Of a stretch of 50,813 nucleotides of DNA, positions 16,227-23,317 are shown in pieces. A program made the position numbers and the translations under genes. Within the stretch, counting starts at the first letter, position 1; every line of letters begins with the position of its first letter. Source of the stretch: Streptomyces sp. man185 (GTDB taxonomy: Bacteria > Actinomycetota > Actinomycetes > Streptomycetales > Streptomycetaceae); contig NTHE01000059.1 of the NCBI GenBank assembly GCA_002551355.1, forward strand, positions 1 to 50,813. Reading direction: 5' to 3'. The notes beneath the pieces are model-generated. The model searched no databases and had not been told where the DNA came from. It saw only the letters and a list, made by a program, of their open reading frames with translations.

Positions 16227-16261
16227 CCGTCGGTCGAAAGGCACTGGAAGCCTACCGACGG
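16227..16261. promoter_or_regulatory. Inverted repeat CCGTCGGT...ACCGACGG in divergent spacer
   Basis: An 8-bp perfect inverted repeat with an inner AGGC/GCCT stem lies 24 bases upstream of the aminotransferase start, on the shared 122-bp spacer with the amidohydrolase gene. It could be an operator or a 5' mRNA hairpin; the sequence does not decide. Confidence 0.35.
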
Positions 16262-16290
16262 CCCACCGGCCCCCTCGTACAGTGCCGCGT

Positions 16291-16329
16291 ATGAGTGATC
16301 GGTTGAGTGATCGGGGAGTGGCCAGGTGA
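16291..16329 (+). CDS. 12-codon upstream ORF coupled to the amidohydrolase (GTGA overlap)
   Basis: ATG at 16291 opens MSDRLSDRGVAR and its TGA overlaps the GTG start of the amidohydrolase. The region has three copies of TGAGYGATCGG (at about 16292, 16304 and 16327), so the mini-ORF looks like a local duplication of the start region. It could feed ribosomes to the GTG start. Whether it is translated is unknown. Confidence 0.35.
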   Translation: MSDRLSDRGVAR

Positions 16330-17426
16330 GCGATCGGGAGAAGCGGCGGGTGCTGCGGGTGAAGGGCCGGGTGCTCGTCGGCCCGGACGAGGTGCGGGAC
16401 GAACTGTGGGCCGTGGGCGGGCGGATCACCTTCGAGCGGCCGCCCGGCGCCGACGACGCGGTGACGGTCAGGGGCTGGGCGCTGCCCGGACTGGTCGACG
16501 CGCACTGCCATGTGGGCCTGGACCGGCACGGTCCGGTCGACAGGGCTACCGCCGAGAAGCAGGCCCTCACCGACCGGGAGGCCGGGACCCTGCTGATCCG
16601 GGACGCCGGATCGCCCTCCGACACCCGCTGGATCGACGACCGCGAGGATTTGCCGAAGATCATCAGGGCAGGCCGCCACATCGCCAGGACCCGCCGCTAC
16701 ATCCGTAACTACGCGCACGAGATCGAACCCGGGGACCTCGTCGCGTACGTCGCCCAGGAGGCCCGGCGCGGGGACGGCTGGGTCAAGCTGGTGGGGGACT
16801 GGATCGACCGCGACGCCGGGGACCTGACCGCCTGCTGGCCGCGCGGCGAGGTCGAGGCGGCCATCGCCGAGGCGCACCGCCTGGGCGCCCGGGTCACCGC
16901 GCACTGCTTCGCGGAGGAGTCGTTGCGCGACCTGGTGGAGGCGGGCATCGACTGCATCGAGCACGCCACCGGCCTCACCGAGGACACCGTCCCGCTCTTC
17001 GCGGAGCGCGGGGTCGCGATCGTCCCGACGCTGGTCAACATCGCCACCTTCCCCGATCTCGCGGCGGGCGGCGAGGCCAGGTTCCCCCGCTGGTCGGCCC
17101 ATATGCGGCAGCTGTACGAACGGCGCTACGACACCGTGCGCGCCGCGTACGACGCGGGGATCCCGGTCTATGTCGGCACCGACGCGGGCGGCTCGCTGGC
17201 GCACGGCCTGGTCGCCGGCGAGGTCGCCGAGCTGGTCAAGGCGGGCATCCCGCCCCTGGAGGCCCTCTCCGCCACCGCGTGGGGAGCCAGGCGCTGGCTG
17301 GGACGGCCCGCGCTGGAGGAGGGCGCTCCCGCGGACCTGGTCGTGTACGACGAGGACCCGCGCGCGGACGTCCGGGTGCTGGCGGCCCCGTGCCACATCG
17401 TGCTGAACGGGCGGGTCGTCGGCTGA
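16326..17426 (+). CDS. Amidohydrolase family metal-dependent hydrolase
   Basis: A 366-residue TIM-barrel hydrolase. Seen: LPGLVDAHCHVGLDRHG (metal HxH), WVKLVGDWIDRD with the probable carboxylated Lys, GARVTAHCFAEESLRD, GIDCIEHATGL, and the metal-binding Asp in VYVGTDAGGSLAHG. The C-terminal small beta domain ends PADLVVYDEDPRADVRVL. This matches imidazolonepropionase-like or prolidase-like amidohydrolases. The GTG has GGGGAG eight bases upstream. Substrate unknown. Confidence 0.9.
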   Translation: MSDREKRRVLRVKGRVLVGPDEVRDELWAVGGRITFERPPGADDAVTVRGWALPGLVDAHCHVGLDRHGPVDRATAEKQALTDREAGTLLIRDAGSPSDTRWIDDREDLPKIIRAGRHIARTRRYIRNYAHEIEPGDLVAYVAQEARRGDGWVKLVGDWIDRDAGDLTACWPRGEVEAAIAEAHRLGARVTAHCFAEESLRDLVEAGIDCIEHATGLTEDTVPLFAERGVAIVPTLVNIATFPDLAAGGEARFPRWSAHMRQLYERRYDTVRAAYDAGIPVYVGTDAGGSLAHGLVAGEVAELVKAGIPPLEALSATAWGARRWLGRPALEEGAPADLVVYDEDPRADVRVLAAPCHIVLNGRVVG

Positions 17427-17728
17427 TGGTGCGGTGCGTTGACAGCCAGTGACGTATACGGTCGCGGCTCGTTGATGTAGATCGGCCCCGGCACGCACCG
17501 TGGCCCATGCCGCGCGAAACGGGTGACGAGGAGGGGCGGGAGGGAACGCACGTGCCGAAAGATTCGAATATGCGCGCGGAAACCCCCCTTTGGGGTGAAC
17601 TCACTTCAGGTATCCGCCAGTTCACCCTCAGTGCGTAAAGATTCACGGAGTCGAGGCCACCGGCGCAGGCGATGTCCCCCATTGGACTGTGCCGGTGGCT
17701 CCATGTCTCTTGTGGGGGTTCCACCATC
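17427..17728 (+). promoter_or_regulatory. 5' region of the LAETG gene with two inverted repeats
   Basis: No gene is visible here. Two structures are: GGGTGAACT (17593-17601) paired with AGTTCACCC (17619-17627), and GCCACCGGC (17656-17664) paired with GCCGGTGGC (17691-17699). The second is close to the TTG start of the LAETG gene and would be in its 5' leader; the first may be an operator or a hairpin. The upstream part is A/T-richer around 17560-17580. Confidence 0.45.
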
Positions 17729-18745
17729 TTGAACAGCAACACCTTCCGTCTCGCCGCCGTAGCGGTCGCCGCCGCCCCCGTCGCTCTGCTTGCCGCCGTC
17801 CCCGCGCACGCAGCCCCGGCGACGCCCACCACCGGCGAGGGCAGGGCGAGTGCGGTCGTGCTCCGTACCGGGCTCGACGTCTCGCTCCTCAACAAGTCCG
17901 TCCAGGTGCCCCTCAAGGTCACGCTCAACGAGGTGCAGGCCCCGGCCAGCGCCGAGAAGACCGCGCTGACCGTGAACCTGGACGGAGTGGAGGGCCGCCC
18001 GGTCGACGTCCTGCGCGCCGACGTGGCCACCGCGAACGCCACCGTGGACGAGCACAAGGCCGAGGGGTACACCAACCTGGCGAAAGCCCGGATCCATGTC
18101 CCCGGACTCGCGGCGCTCTCGCTCATCGAGGTCGAGAAGGTCACCTCCAAGGCGGTCTGCGAGGCGGGCAAGCAGCCCGTCGCCGAGTCGAACGTGCTCG
18201 GTCACGTCGCGGTGCTCGGCAAGAAGGTGACGCTCAGCGCGGGCGGCCCGACCCAGGTGTCGGTGCCGGGCGTCGGCGAGGTCACCCTCGACCTGTCCAA
18301 GACGGTCACCACCGAGCGCACGGCGGCCGCGACGGCGCTCCAGCTCAAGGTCTCGGTCAACCCGCTGAAGCTCAACGTCGCCGAGGTGAACGGCGAGGTC
18401 ACCCTCGCCGAGGCGACCTGCGAGACCCCCGAGGGGCCGAAGACCCCGGAGAAGCCGGGCTCCACGGACGGCGGCACGACGGGCGGCGACTCCGGTGGTT
18501 CCACCGACGGGGGCTCCACCGGCGGCGACCAGGGCGACGGCGGCAAGGGCGACGGCGGCAAGGGCGAAGGCGACGTGAAGACGCAGACCGGCTCCGACAG
18601 CGGCACCGCCCCCACCGAGGCCAACCTCGCCGAGACCGGCGGCAGCTCCACCACTCCGTACATCGCGGGCGGAGCAGCCCTGCTCCTCGCCGTCGGCGCG
18701 GGCGCCACGGTGCTGGCCCGCAGGCGCAGCAGCGGCCAGAGCTGA
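17729..18745 (+). CDS. LAETG-anchored surface protein (class E sortase substrate, SCO1860-like)
   Basis: A 338-residue secreted protein. A signal peptide (residues 1-28, ending VPAHAAP) precedes a beta-rich ectodomain with two Cys (VTSKAVCEAG and AEATCETPEG) that may form a disulfide. A low-complexity Gly/Ser/Asp/Lys spacer follows (about 235-290), then the LAETGG sorting motif, a hydrophobic helix and RRRSSGQS tail. LAXTG is the class E sortase signal of Streptomyces. A TTG start at 17729 gives a normal signal peptide and has GGGGG nine bases upstream. The size and motif recall the SCO1860 family. The ligand is unknown. Confidence 0.9.
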   Translation: MNSNTFRLAAVAVAAAPVALLAAVPAHAAPATPTTGEGRASAVVLRTGLDVSLLNKSVQVPLKVTLNEVQAPASAEKTALTVNLDGVEGRPVDVLRADVATANATVDEHKAEGYTNLAKARIHVPGLAALSLIEVEKVTSKAVCEAGKQPVAESNVLGHVAVLGKKVTLSAGGPTQVSVPGVGEVTLDLSKTVTTERTAAATALQLKVSVNPLKLNVAEVNGEVTLAEATCETPEGPKTPEKPGSTDGGTTGGDSGGSTDGGSTGGDQGDGGKGDGGKGEGDVKTQTGSDSGTAPTEANLAETGGSSTTPYIAGGAALLLAVGAGATVLARRRSSGQS

Positions 18746-18756
18746 TACGCGTGACA

Positions 18757-18789
18757 GGGGGCGGCGCTCGCACGACGGACGCCGCCCCC
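18757..18789. terminator. Bidirectional terminator between LAETG and cob genes
   Basis: A perfect 10-bp stem (GGGGGCGGCG / CGCCGCCCCC) with a 13-base loop lies between two convergent stops (18745 and 18801). It has no U-tract, as expected for this GC content. Confidence 0.75.
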
Positions 18790-18800
18790 GTGTGCGGGGT

Positions 18801-20402
18801 TCAGCGCCCCGATCTCGCGGGCAGCGCCTGCACGGCCTGGTCCAGGGCCTGGAGGAAACGATTGGTCGTGGCCCGGTCGCGGACCGCGAGCCGCAGCCAC
18901 TGCGGCCCGAGCCCCGGGAACGTATCGCCGCGCCGGGCCGCGAACCCCAGCAGCCGCAGCCGCTCCCGGACCTCCGCCGCCCGCTCCAGACGCACCAGGA
19001 CGAATGGCCCCCGGGCCGCCTCCGCCACCTCCACCTCGCTGAACTCGGCCAGCCCGGCGAGCAGATGGGCCCGGTCCACCGTGATCCGGTCCGCCGCCTC
19101 CGCCGCCTCCACCAGCGCCCGCGGCTCCATGCACGCCTCCGCCGCCGCCAGCGCCGGGGACGACACCGGCCACAGCGGCTGCGCCTCGGCGAGCAGCGCC
19201 ACGGTCTCCGGCTCGGCCAGGACGTAGCCGATCCGCAGCCCGGCGAGCCCCCATGTCTTGGTGAGGCTGCGCAGCACCACGAGCCCCGGGATGTCCGTCC
19301 GGTCGCACAGCGCCTCGCGCTCGCCCGGCACGACGTCCATGAACGCCTCGTCGACCACCAGCGTCCGCCCGGGTCTGGCCAGCTTCTCCAGCAGGGCAGC
19401 CGGATGCAGCACGGACGTCGGGTTCGTCGGATTCCCGATCACCACGAGGTCCGCCTCCTCGGGCACCGCCGCCGGATCGAGCCGGAAGCCGTCCTCGGCG
19501 CGCAGCAGCACCCGCCCCACCCCGTGCCCGGCCGCCCGCAGCGCCGCCTCCGGTTCCGTGAACTGCGGGTGCACCACGACCGGACAGCGGGCCGCAAGGG
19601 CGCGGGCGATCAGGACGAACGCCTCGGCCGCGCCCGCCGTCAGCAGCACCCGCTCCACCGGCAGCCCGTGCCGGCCGGCGACCGCGGCGCGGGCGGAGGA
19701 CCCGTCGGGATAGGCGGCCAGCGAGGTGAGCGACGCGGCTATCCGCTCGCGCAGCCACTCGGGGGGAGTGTGGGTACGGACGTTCACGGCGAGATCGGTC
19801 AGATTCTCGCCGCGCACCTCCGCGTCGCCGTGGTGGCGCAGGTCGGGCCCGGCGCTCTCGATGTTCCGCGTGGGGGGAGTCATGGCAGCCATGGTGAACG
19901 GGCGGGAGCCTGCCGTCACCGGTGAGGTGGAAGTTTTCCTCGCGGAAACATCGAAAGTCCCGTCGGCGGCCCTCAGCCGGCGGGCCACCGCACAGGTCGC
20001 CGTCCCCGCGCCCGCCGACTTCCCGCCCGGGGCACGGGTCTTCGCCACCACCAGCTCGTCCGCCTCGATCAGCGCCGCAGCCTCCGCGACCGACCCCGTC
20101 CCCACCGCCGCGTCCACCGCCCCCGACGGGTTCGGCACCCGGACCGCGGCCAGCGCTCCGGCCGGATGGGTCCGCACCGGCACCCCGAGCCGGGCCGCCG
20201 CCTCCACGATCCCCGGCTCGTCCCCCTTGGCGTCGACCGTCGCCACCTCCACCACGTCCGCCGCGTCCAGACCCGCCCGGCTCAACACCGCCTCGATCAG
20301 GGCGAACACCACATCGCCACAGGCGCCCCGGCGCGCGCCGACCCCCACCACCAGACTGCGGGCGCCGGACTCCGGTCCGGGTCCGACGGATGCTCCGGTC
20401 AT
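18801..20402 (-). CDS. cobC: Fusion of CobE/CbiG C-terminal domain with CobC-like PLP aminotransferase
   Basis: One continuous 533-residue frame. Residues about 15-150 match CobE/CbiG-C (SLVVGVGARRGACGDVVFAL, ATVDAKGDEPGIVEAAARLG, VGTGSVAEAAALIEAD), a corrin-pathway domain for precorrin/lactone handling. Residues about 190-533 match the Rv2231c/CobC histidinol-phosphate-like aminotransferase family: SLAAYPDGSSARAAVAGRHG, VVIGNPTNPTSVLHP, VVDEAFMDVVPGE, PLP Lys in VLRSLTKTWGLAGLRIGY. The linker is Ala/Thr-rich. CobC enzymes supply aminopropanol-phosphate-type intermediates. An internal start at MAAMTPPTRNIE exists but has no clear ribosome site, so a bona fide fusion is preferred. Confidence 0.85.
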   Translation of the reverse strand: MTGASVGPGPESGARSLVVGVGARRGACGDVVFALIEAVLSRAGLDAADVVEVATVDAKGDEPGIVEAAARLGVPVRTHPAGALAAVRVPNPSGAVDAAVGTGSVAEAAALIEADELVVAKTRAPGGKSAGAGTATCAVARRLRAADGTFDVSARKTSTSPVTAGSRPFTMAAMTPPTRNIESAGPDLRHHGDAEVRGENLTDLAVNVRTHTPPEWLRERIAASLTSLAAYPDGSSARAAVAGRHGLPVERVLLTAGAAEAFVLIARALAARCPVVVHPQFTEPEAALRAAGHGVGRVLLRAEDGFRLDPAAVPEEADLVVIGNPTNPTSVLHPAALLEKLARPGRTLVVDEAFMDVVPGEREALCDRTDIPGLVVLRSLTKTWGLAGLRIGYVLAEPETVALLAEAQPLWPVSSPALAAAEACMEPRALVEAAEAADRITVDRAHLLAGLAEFSEVEVAEAARGPFVLVRLERAAEVRERLRLLGFAARRGDTFPGLGPQWLRLAVRDRATTNRFLQALDQAVQALPARSGR

Positions 20403-20434
20403 CGGCGGAGTCCTGCCTTTCAGGTCATACGTCT

Positions 20435-20486
20435 CGGTGGTACGTCGGTGGTACGGGGGATCGGACGCGGCCGTTCCGTATACGGA
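20435..20486. promoter_or_regulatory. Direct repeat and 12-bp palindrome in cobC/ZIP spacer
   Basis: CGGTGGTACG occurs twice, 11 bp apart (20435-20444, 20446-20455), followed by the perfect palindrome TCCGTATACGGA (20475-20486). They lie in the 178-bp divergent spacer between cobC and the ZIP transporter. They may be operators; there is no recognisable Zur or B12 site here. Confidence 0.4.
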
Positions 20487-20580
20487 GCACGGACACGGAC
20501 GGCCGGAGGGGCACGCCGGACGCCGCCGGTAAGGACACCCTGAGATGCGGAGGGAGGGCCCGATCGGCTAGCAAGGCCCC

Positions 20581-21312
20581 ATGGCGGTGTTCGTCGCGCT
20601 CGGCGCGTTCCTGATGACCCTGGCCGGCGGCTGGGTCGCCCAACGCGTCACCGACCGCCGTCATCTGGTGCTCGGCCTCGCGGGCGGGCTGATGCTCGGC
20701 GTGGTCGGGCTGGACCTCCTGCCGGAGGCGATCGAGGCAGCGGGCGAGCCGGTGTTCGGGGTGCCGGCCGCCCTGCTGCTCTTCGTGGGCGGCTTCCTGG
20801 TGGCGCATCTGGTCGAGCGGCTGCTGTCCGCACGCCAGGTGGCACACGGGGCGGCGGGCCACCAGGGCGATCGCGTCCCGCAGGTGGGGCTGACGGCGGC
20901 CGCCGCGATGGTCGGCCACAGCCTGATGGACGGCATCGCGCTCGGCGCCGCTTTTCAGGTCAGCGGCTCCATGGGCGTGGCCGTCGCGCTGGCGGTGATC
21001 AGTCATGACTTCGCCGACGGATTCAACACGTACACCCTCACCAGTCTTTACGGGAACGCCCACCGCAAGGCGCTCCTGATGCTGTTCGCGGCCGCCGTGG
21101 CGCCGGTCGTGGGCGCGGCGACGACGCTGCTGTTCACCCTTCCGGAGGAACTGCTCGGCGGCTATCTCGGCTTCTTCGGCGGAGCGCTGCTCTACCTGGC
21201 CGCTGCGGAGATCCTTCCCGAGGCGCACCACACCCATCCCGCCCGCTCCACCCTTCTCTGCACCATCGGGGGCGTGGGCTTCATCTGGCTGGTCGTCGGC
21301 ATCGCGGAGTGA
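20581..21312 (+). CDS. ZIP family metal transporter
   Basis: A 243-residue membrane transporter with about seven to eight hydrophobic segments. The ZIP signature regions are visible: AAAMVGHSLMDGIALGAAFQV (TM4, His/Asp) and VISHDFADGFNTYTL (TM5, His/Asp/Asn), and a C-terminal ILPEAHHTHP. ZIPs import divalent cations such as Zn, Fe, Mn or Co. It sits inside the cobalamin block on the opposite strand, so a role in cobalt supply is possible but unproven. The 5' region carries a palindrome but no clear metal-regulator box. Confidence 0.88.
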   Translation: MAVFVALGAFLMTLAGGWVAQRVTDRRHLVLGLAGGLMLGVVGLDLLPEAIEAAGEPVFGVPAALLLFVGGFLVAHLVERLLSARQVAHGAAGHQGDRVPQVGLTAAAAMVGHSLMDGIALGAAFQVSGSMGVAVALAVISHDFADGFNTYTLTSLYGNAHRKALLMLFAAAVAPVVGAATTLLFTLPEELLGGYLGFFGGALLYLAAAEILPEAHHTHPARSTLLCTIGGVGFIWLVVGIAE

Positions 21313-21359
21313 GCCGCGCGTACGCCCCGGACGTCCCGGTGCGCCGGACACGCCGCCGC

Positions 21360-22721
21360 TCACCGCGCCGGAAGCACCCGGCAGTGCTCCACGAACCGCC
21401 GGGCCACACCGGGCGACGCGGCCCAGTGGGTGTGCAGATAGCTCGCGTGCACGCCCCGCTGGACGTACCCCTCGACCCGCCGCTCCGGCTGGTGCATGCC
21501 CCAGGCCGGTGTGGTCCCCGCCCCCGGCTCCAACACCGTGCGGTGGAACTCATGACCGCGCATCCGGGTCCCCGCCACCGCCAGCGGACTGTCCGAGACC
21601 GCCACCGCCTGCCGGTAGCCGAGCGTGAGCCGCTCCGACATCCGGGCCTCGGCGTCCAGCACCCCGCACATCGGCTTCCCGTCCAGCTCCCGCGCCAGAT
21701 ACAGCAGCCCCGCGCACTCGGCGGCCACCGGGGCCCCGCTCAGGGCCAGCTCGGTCACCGCCCGCCGCAACGGCTCGTTGGCCGACAGCTCGGGGGCGTA
21801 CATCTCCGGGAACCCGCCGCCGATCACGAGGCCCGCCGTCCCCACCGGCAGCTTCTCGTCCCGCAGCGGGTCGACGACCACCACCTCCGCACCGGCCGCC
21901 GTGAGCAGCTCGACGTGCTCCGCGTACGCGAAGGTGAACGCCGCCCCGCCGGCCACGGCGACGACGGGCCGGCGTCCCTGACCGGAGGCCGGGGCGTACG
22001 CCGGTGTCCACGGCTCGTCCGGCAGGGCGGGCGCCGTCCGCGCCAGCGCCATCAGCGCGTCCAGGTCGCACCCGGCGCGCACCCGCTCGCCCATGGCCCG
22101 TACGGCGTCCACCGCGTCGCTCTGCCGCTCGGCCACCGGGACCAGACCCAGGTGCCGTGAGGGTGTCGCGACCTGCGGGGCCCGCCGGATCACCCCGAGC
22201 ACCGGCAGCCCGGACTCGTCCAGAGCGTCCCGCAGCAGCGCCTCGTGCCGGTCGGAGGCCACCTTGTTCAGGATCACCCCGCCGATCCGCACCTGGGGAT
22301 CCCAGGAGGCGAACCCGTGCACCAGGGCCGCGACCGACCGGGACTGCGAGGAGGCGTCCACGACCAGCACCACCGGAGCCTTGAGCAGCTTGGCCACCTG
22401 CGCGGTCGACGCCAGTTCACCCTGCCCCGAGGCGCCGTCGTACAGCCCCATCACGCCCTCGACGACGGCGAGGTCGCACCCCGCCGACCCGTGCGCGAAG
22501 AGCGGGGCGATGAGATCCGTCCCGCACATGTACGCGTCGAGATTCCGGCCGGGGCGGCCCGTCGCCAGGGCGTGGTAGCCCGGATCGATGTAGTCCGGGC
22601 CGACCTTGTGCGGCGAGACGGCGAGCCCGCGCGCGGCGAAGGCGGCCATCAGGCCGGTGGCGACGGTGGTCTTGCCGCTGTTGGAGGCCGGAGCGGCGAT
22701 GACCAGACGGGGCACACTCAC
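21360..22721 (-). CDS. cobB: Cobyrinate/hydrogenobyrinate a,c-diamide synthase CobB (CbiA)
   Basis: A 453-residue glutamine-dependent amidase of the corrin a and c carboxylates. An N-terminal P-loop (RLVIAAPASNSGKTTVATGL), the corrin-binding VGPDYIDPGYHALATGRPGR, VVEGVMGLYDG, and the C-terminal type 1 glutamine amidotransferase with nucleophile Cys in VAAECAGLLYLARE and GGGFPEMYAPELS. The GTG at 22721 overlaps the cobO stop (GTGA); a GTG one codon earlier (22724) and one later are alternatives. It is the last gene of the riboswitch-led cobalamin unit and converges on the ZIP gene. Confidence 0.95.
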   Translation of the reverse strand: MSVPRLVIAAPASNSGKTTVATGLMAAFAARGLAVSPHKVGPDYIDPGYHALATGRPGRNLDAYMCGTDLIAPLFAHGSAGCDLAVVEGVMGLYDGASGQGELASTAQVAKLLKAPVVLVVDASSQSRSVAALVHGFASWDPQVRIGGVILNKVASDRHEALLRDALDESGLPVLGVIRRAPQVATPSRHLGLVPVAERQSDAVDAVRAMGERVRAGCDLDALMALARTAPALPDEPWTPAYAPASGQGRRPVVAVAGGAAFTFAYAEHVELLTAAGAEVVVVDPLRDEKLPVGTAGLVIGGGFPEMYAPELSANEPLRRAVTELALSGAPVAAECAGLLYLARELDGKPMCGVLDAEARMSERLTLGYRQAVAVSDSPLAVAGTRMRGHEFHRTVLEPGAGTTPAWGMHQPERRVEGYVQRGVHASYLHTHWAASPGVARRFVEHCRVLPAR

Positions 22722-23317
22722 CACTCGATGCCCCTCTGGCCCTTCTGCCCCGCGTCCATCGGGTGCTTGACCTTCGACATGTCGGTCACCAGGTCGGCGG
22801 CCTCGATCAGCGCGTCCGGCGCGTTGCGGCCGGTGATCACCACGTGCTGGGTGCCGGGCCGGTTCCGCATCACCTCGACGACCTCGTCGGTGTCGATCCA
22901 GCCCCAGTGCAGCGGATAGGCGAACTCGTCCAGCACGTACAGCTTGTACGTCTCGGCCGCCAGGTCGCGCTTGACCTGCTCCCAGCCTTCGCGGGCCTTC
23001 TCCTCGTTGTCGAGCTGGCCGTCGCGCTGGACCCAGGACCAGCCCTCGCCCATCTTGTGCCAGTCGACCGTGCCGCCCTCGCCGCTCGCGCCCAGCACCT
23101 TGAGCGCGTTCTCCTCACCGACCTTCCACTTCGCCGACTTCACGAACTGGAACACTCCGATCGGCCAGCCCTGGTTCCAGGCCCGCAGCGCGAGCCCGAA
23201 GGCCGCCGTCGACTTGCCCTTGCCTATGCCCGTGTGGACGAACAGGAGCGGGCGGTTGCGCCGCTGACGGGTGGTGAGCCCGTCGTCCGGCACCGATATC
23301 GGCTGTCCCTGCGGCAT
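22718..23317 (-). CDS. cobO: Cob(I)yrinic acid a,c-diamide adenosyltransferase CobO (CobA/BtuR type)
   Basis: A 199-residue ATP:corrinoid adenosyltransferase that puts the 5'-deoxyadenosyl group on cobalt. Seen: P-loop VHTGIGKGKSTAAFGLALR, then GVFQFVKSAKWKVGEENAL, LYVLDEFAYPLHWGWID, and VVITGRNAPDALIEAADLVT. It matches the CobO/BtuR size. Its ATG overlaps the chelatase stop by one base (TAATG), and its end overlaps cobB. The position, after chelation and before a,c-amidation, fits the aerobic corrin route. Confidence 0.96.
   Translation of the reverse strand: MPQGQPISVPDDGLTTRQRRNRPLLFVHTGIGKGKSTAAFGLALRAWNQGWPIGVFQFVKSAKWKVGEENALKVLGASGEGGTVDWHKMGEGWSWVQRDGQLDNEEKAREGWEQVKRDLAAETYKLYVLDEFAYPLHWGWIDTDEVVEVMRNRPGTQHVVITGRNAPDALIEAADLVTDMSKVKHPMDAGQKGQRGIEW

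Noticed and set aside
20403..20580. Second cobalamin riboswitch or Zur box upstream of cobC/ZIP
   Set aside because: No B12 box (GCCAGGAGAC) or TGAAAAT-type Zur palindrome is present; only an unrelated palindrome and direct repeat are seen.
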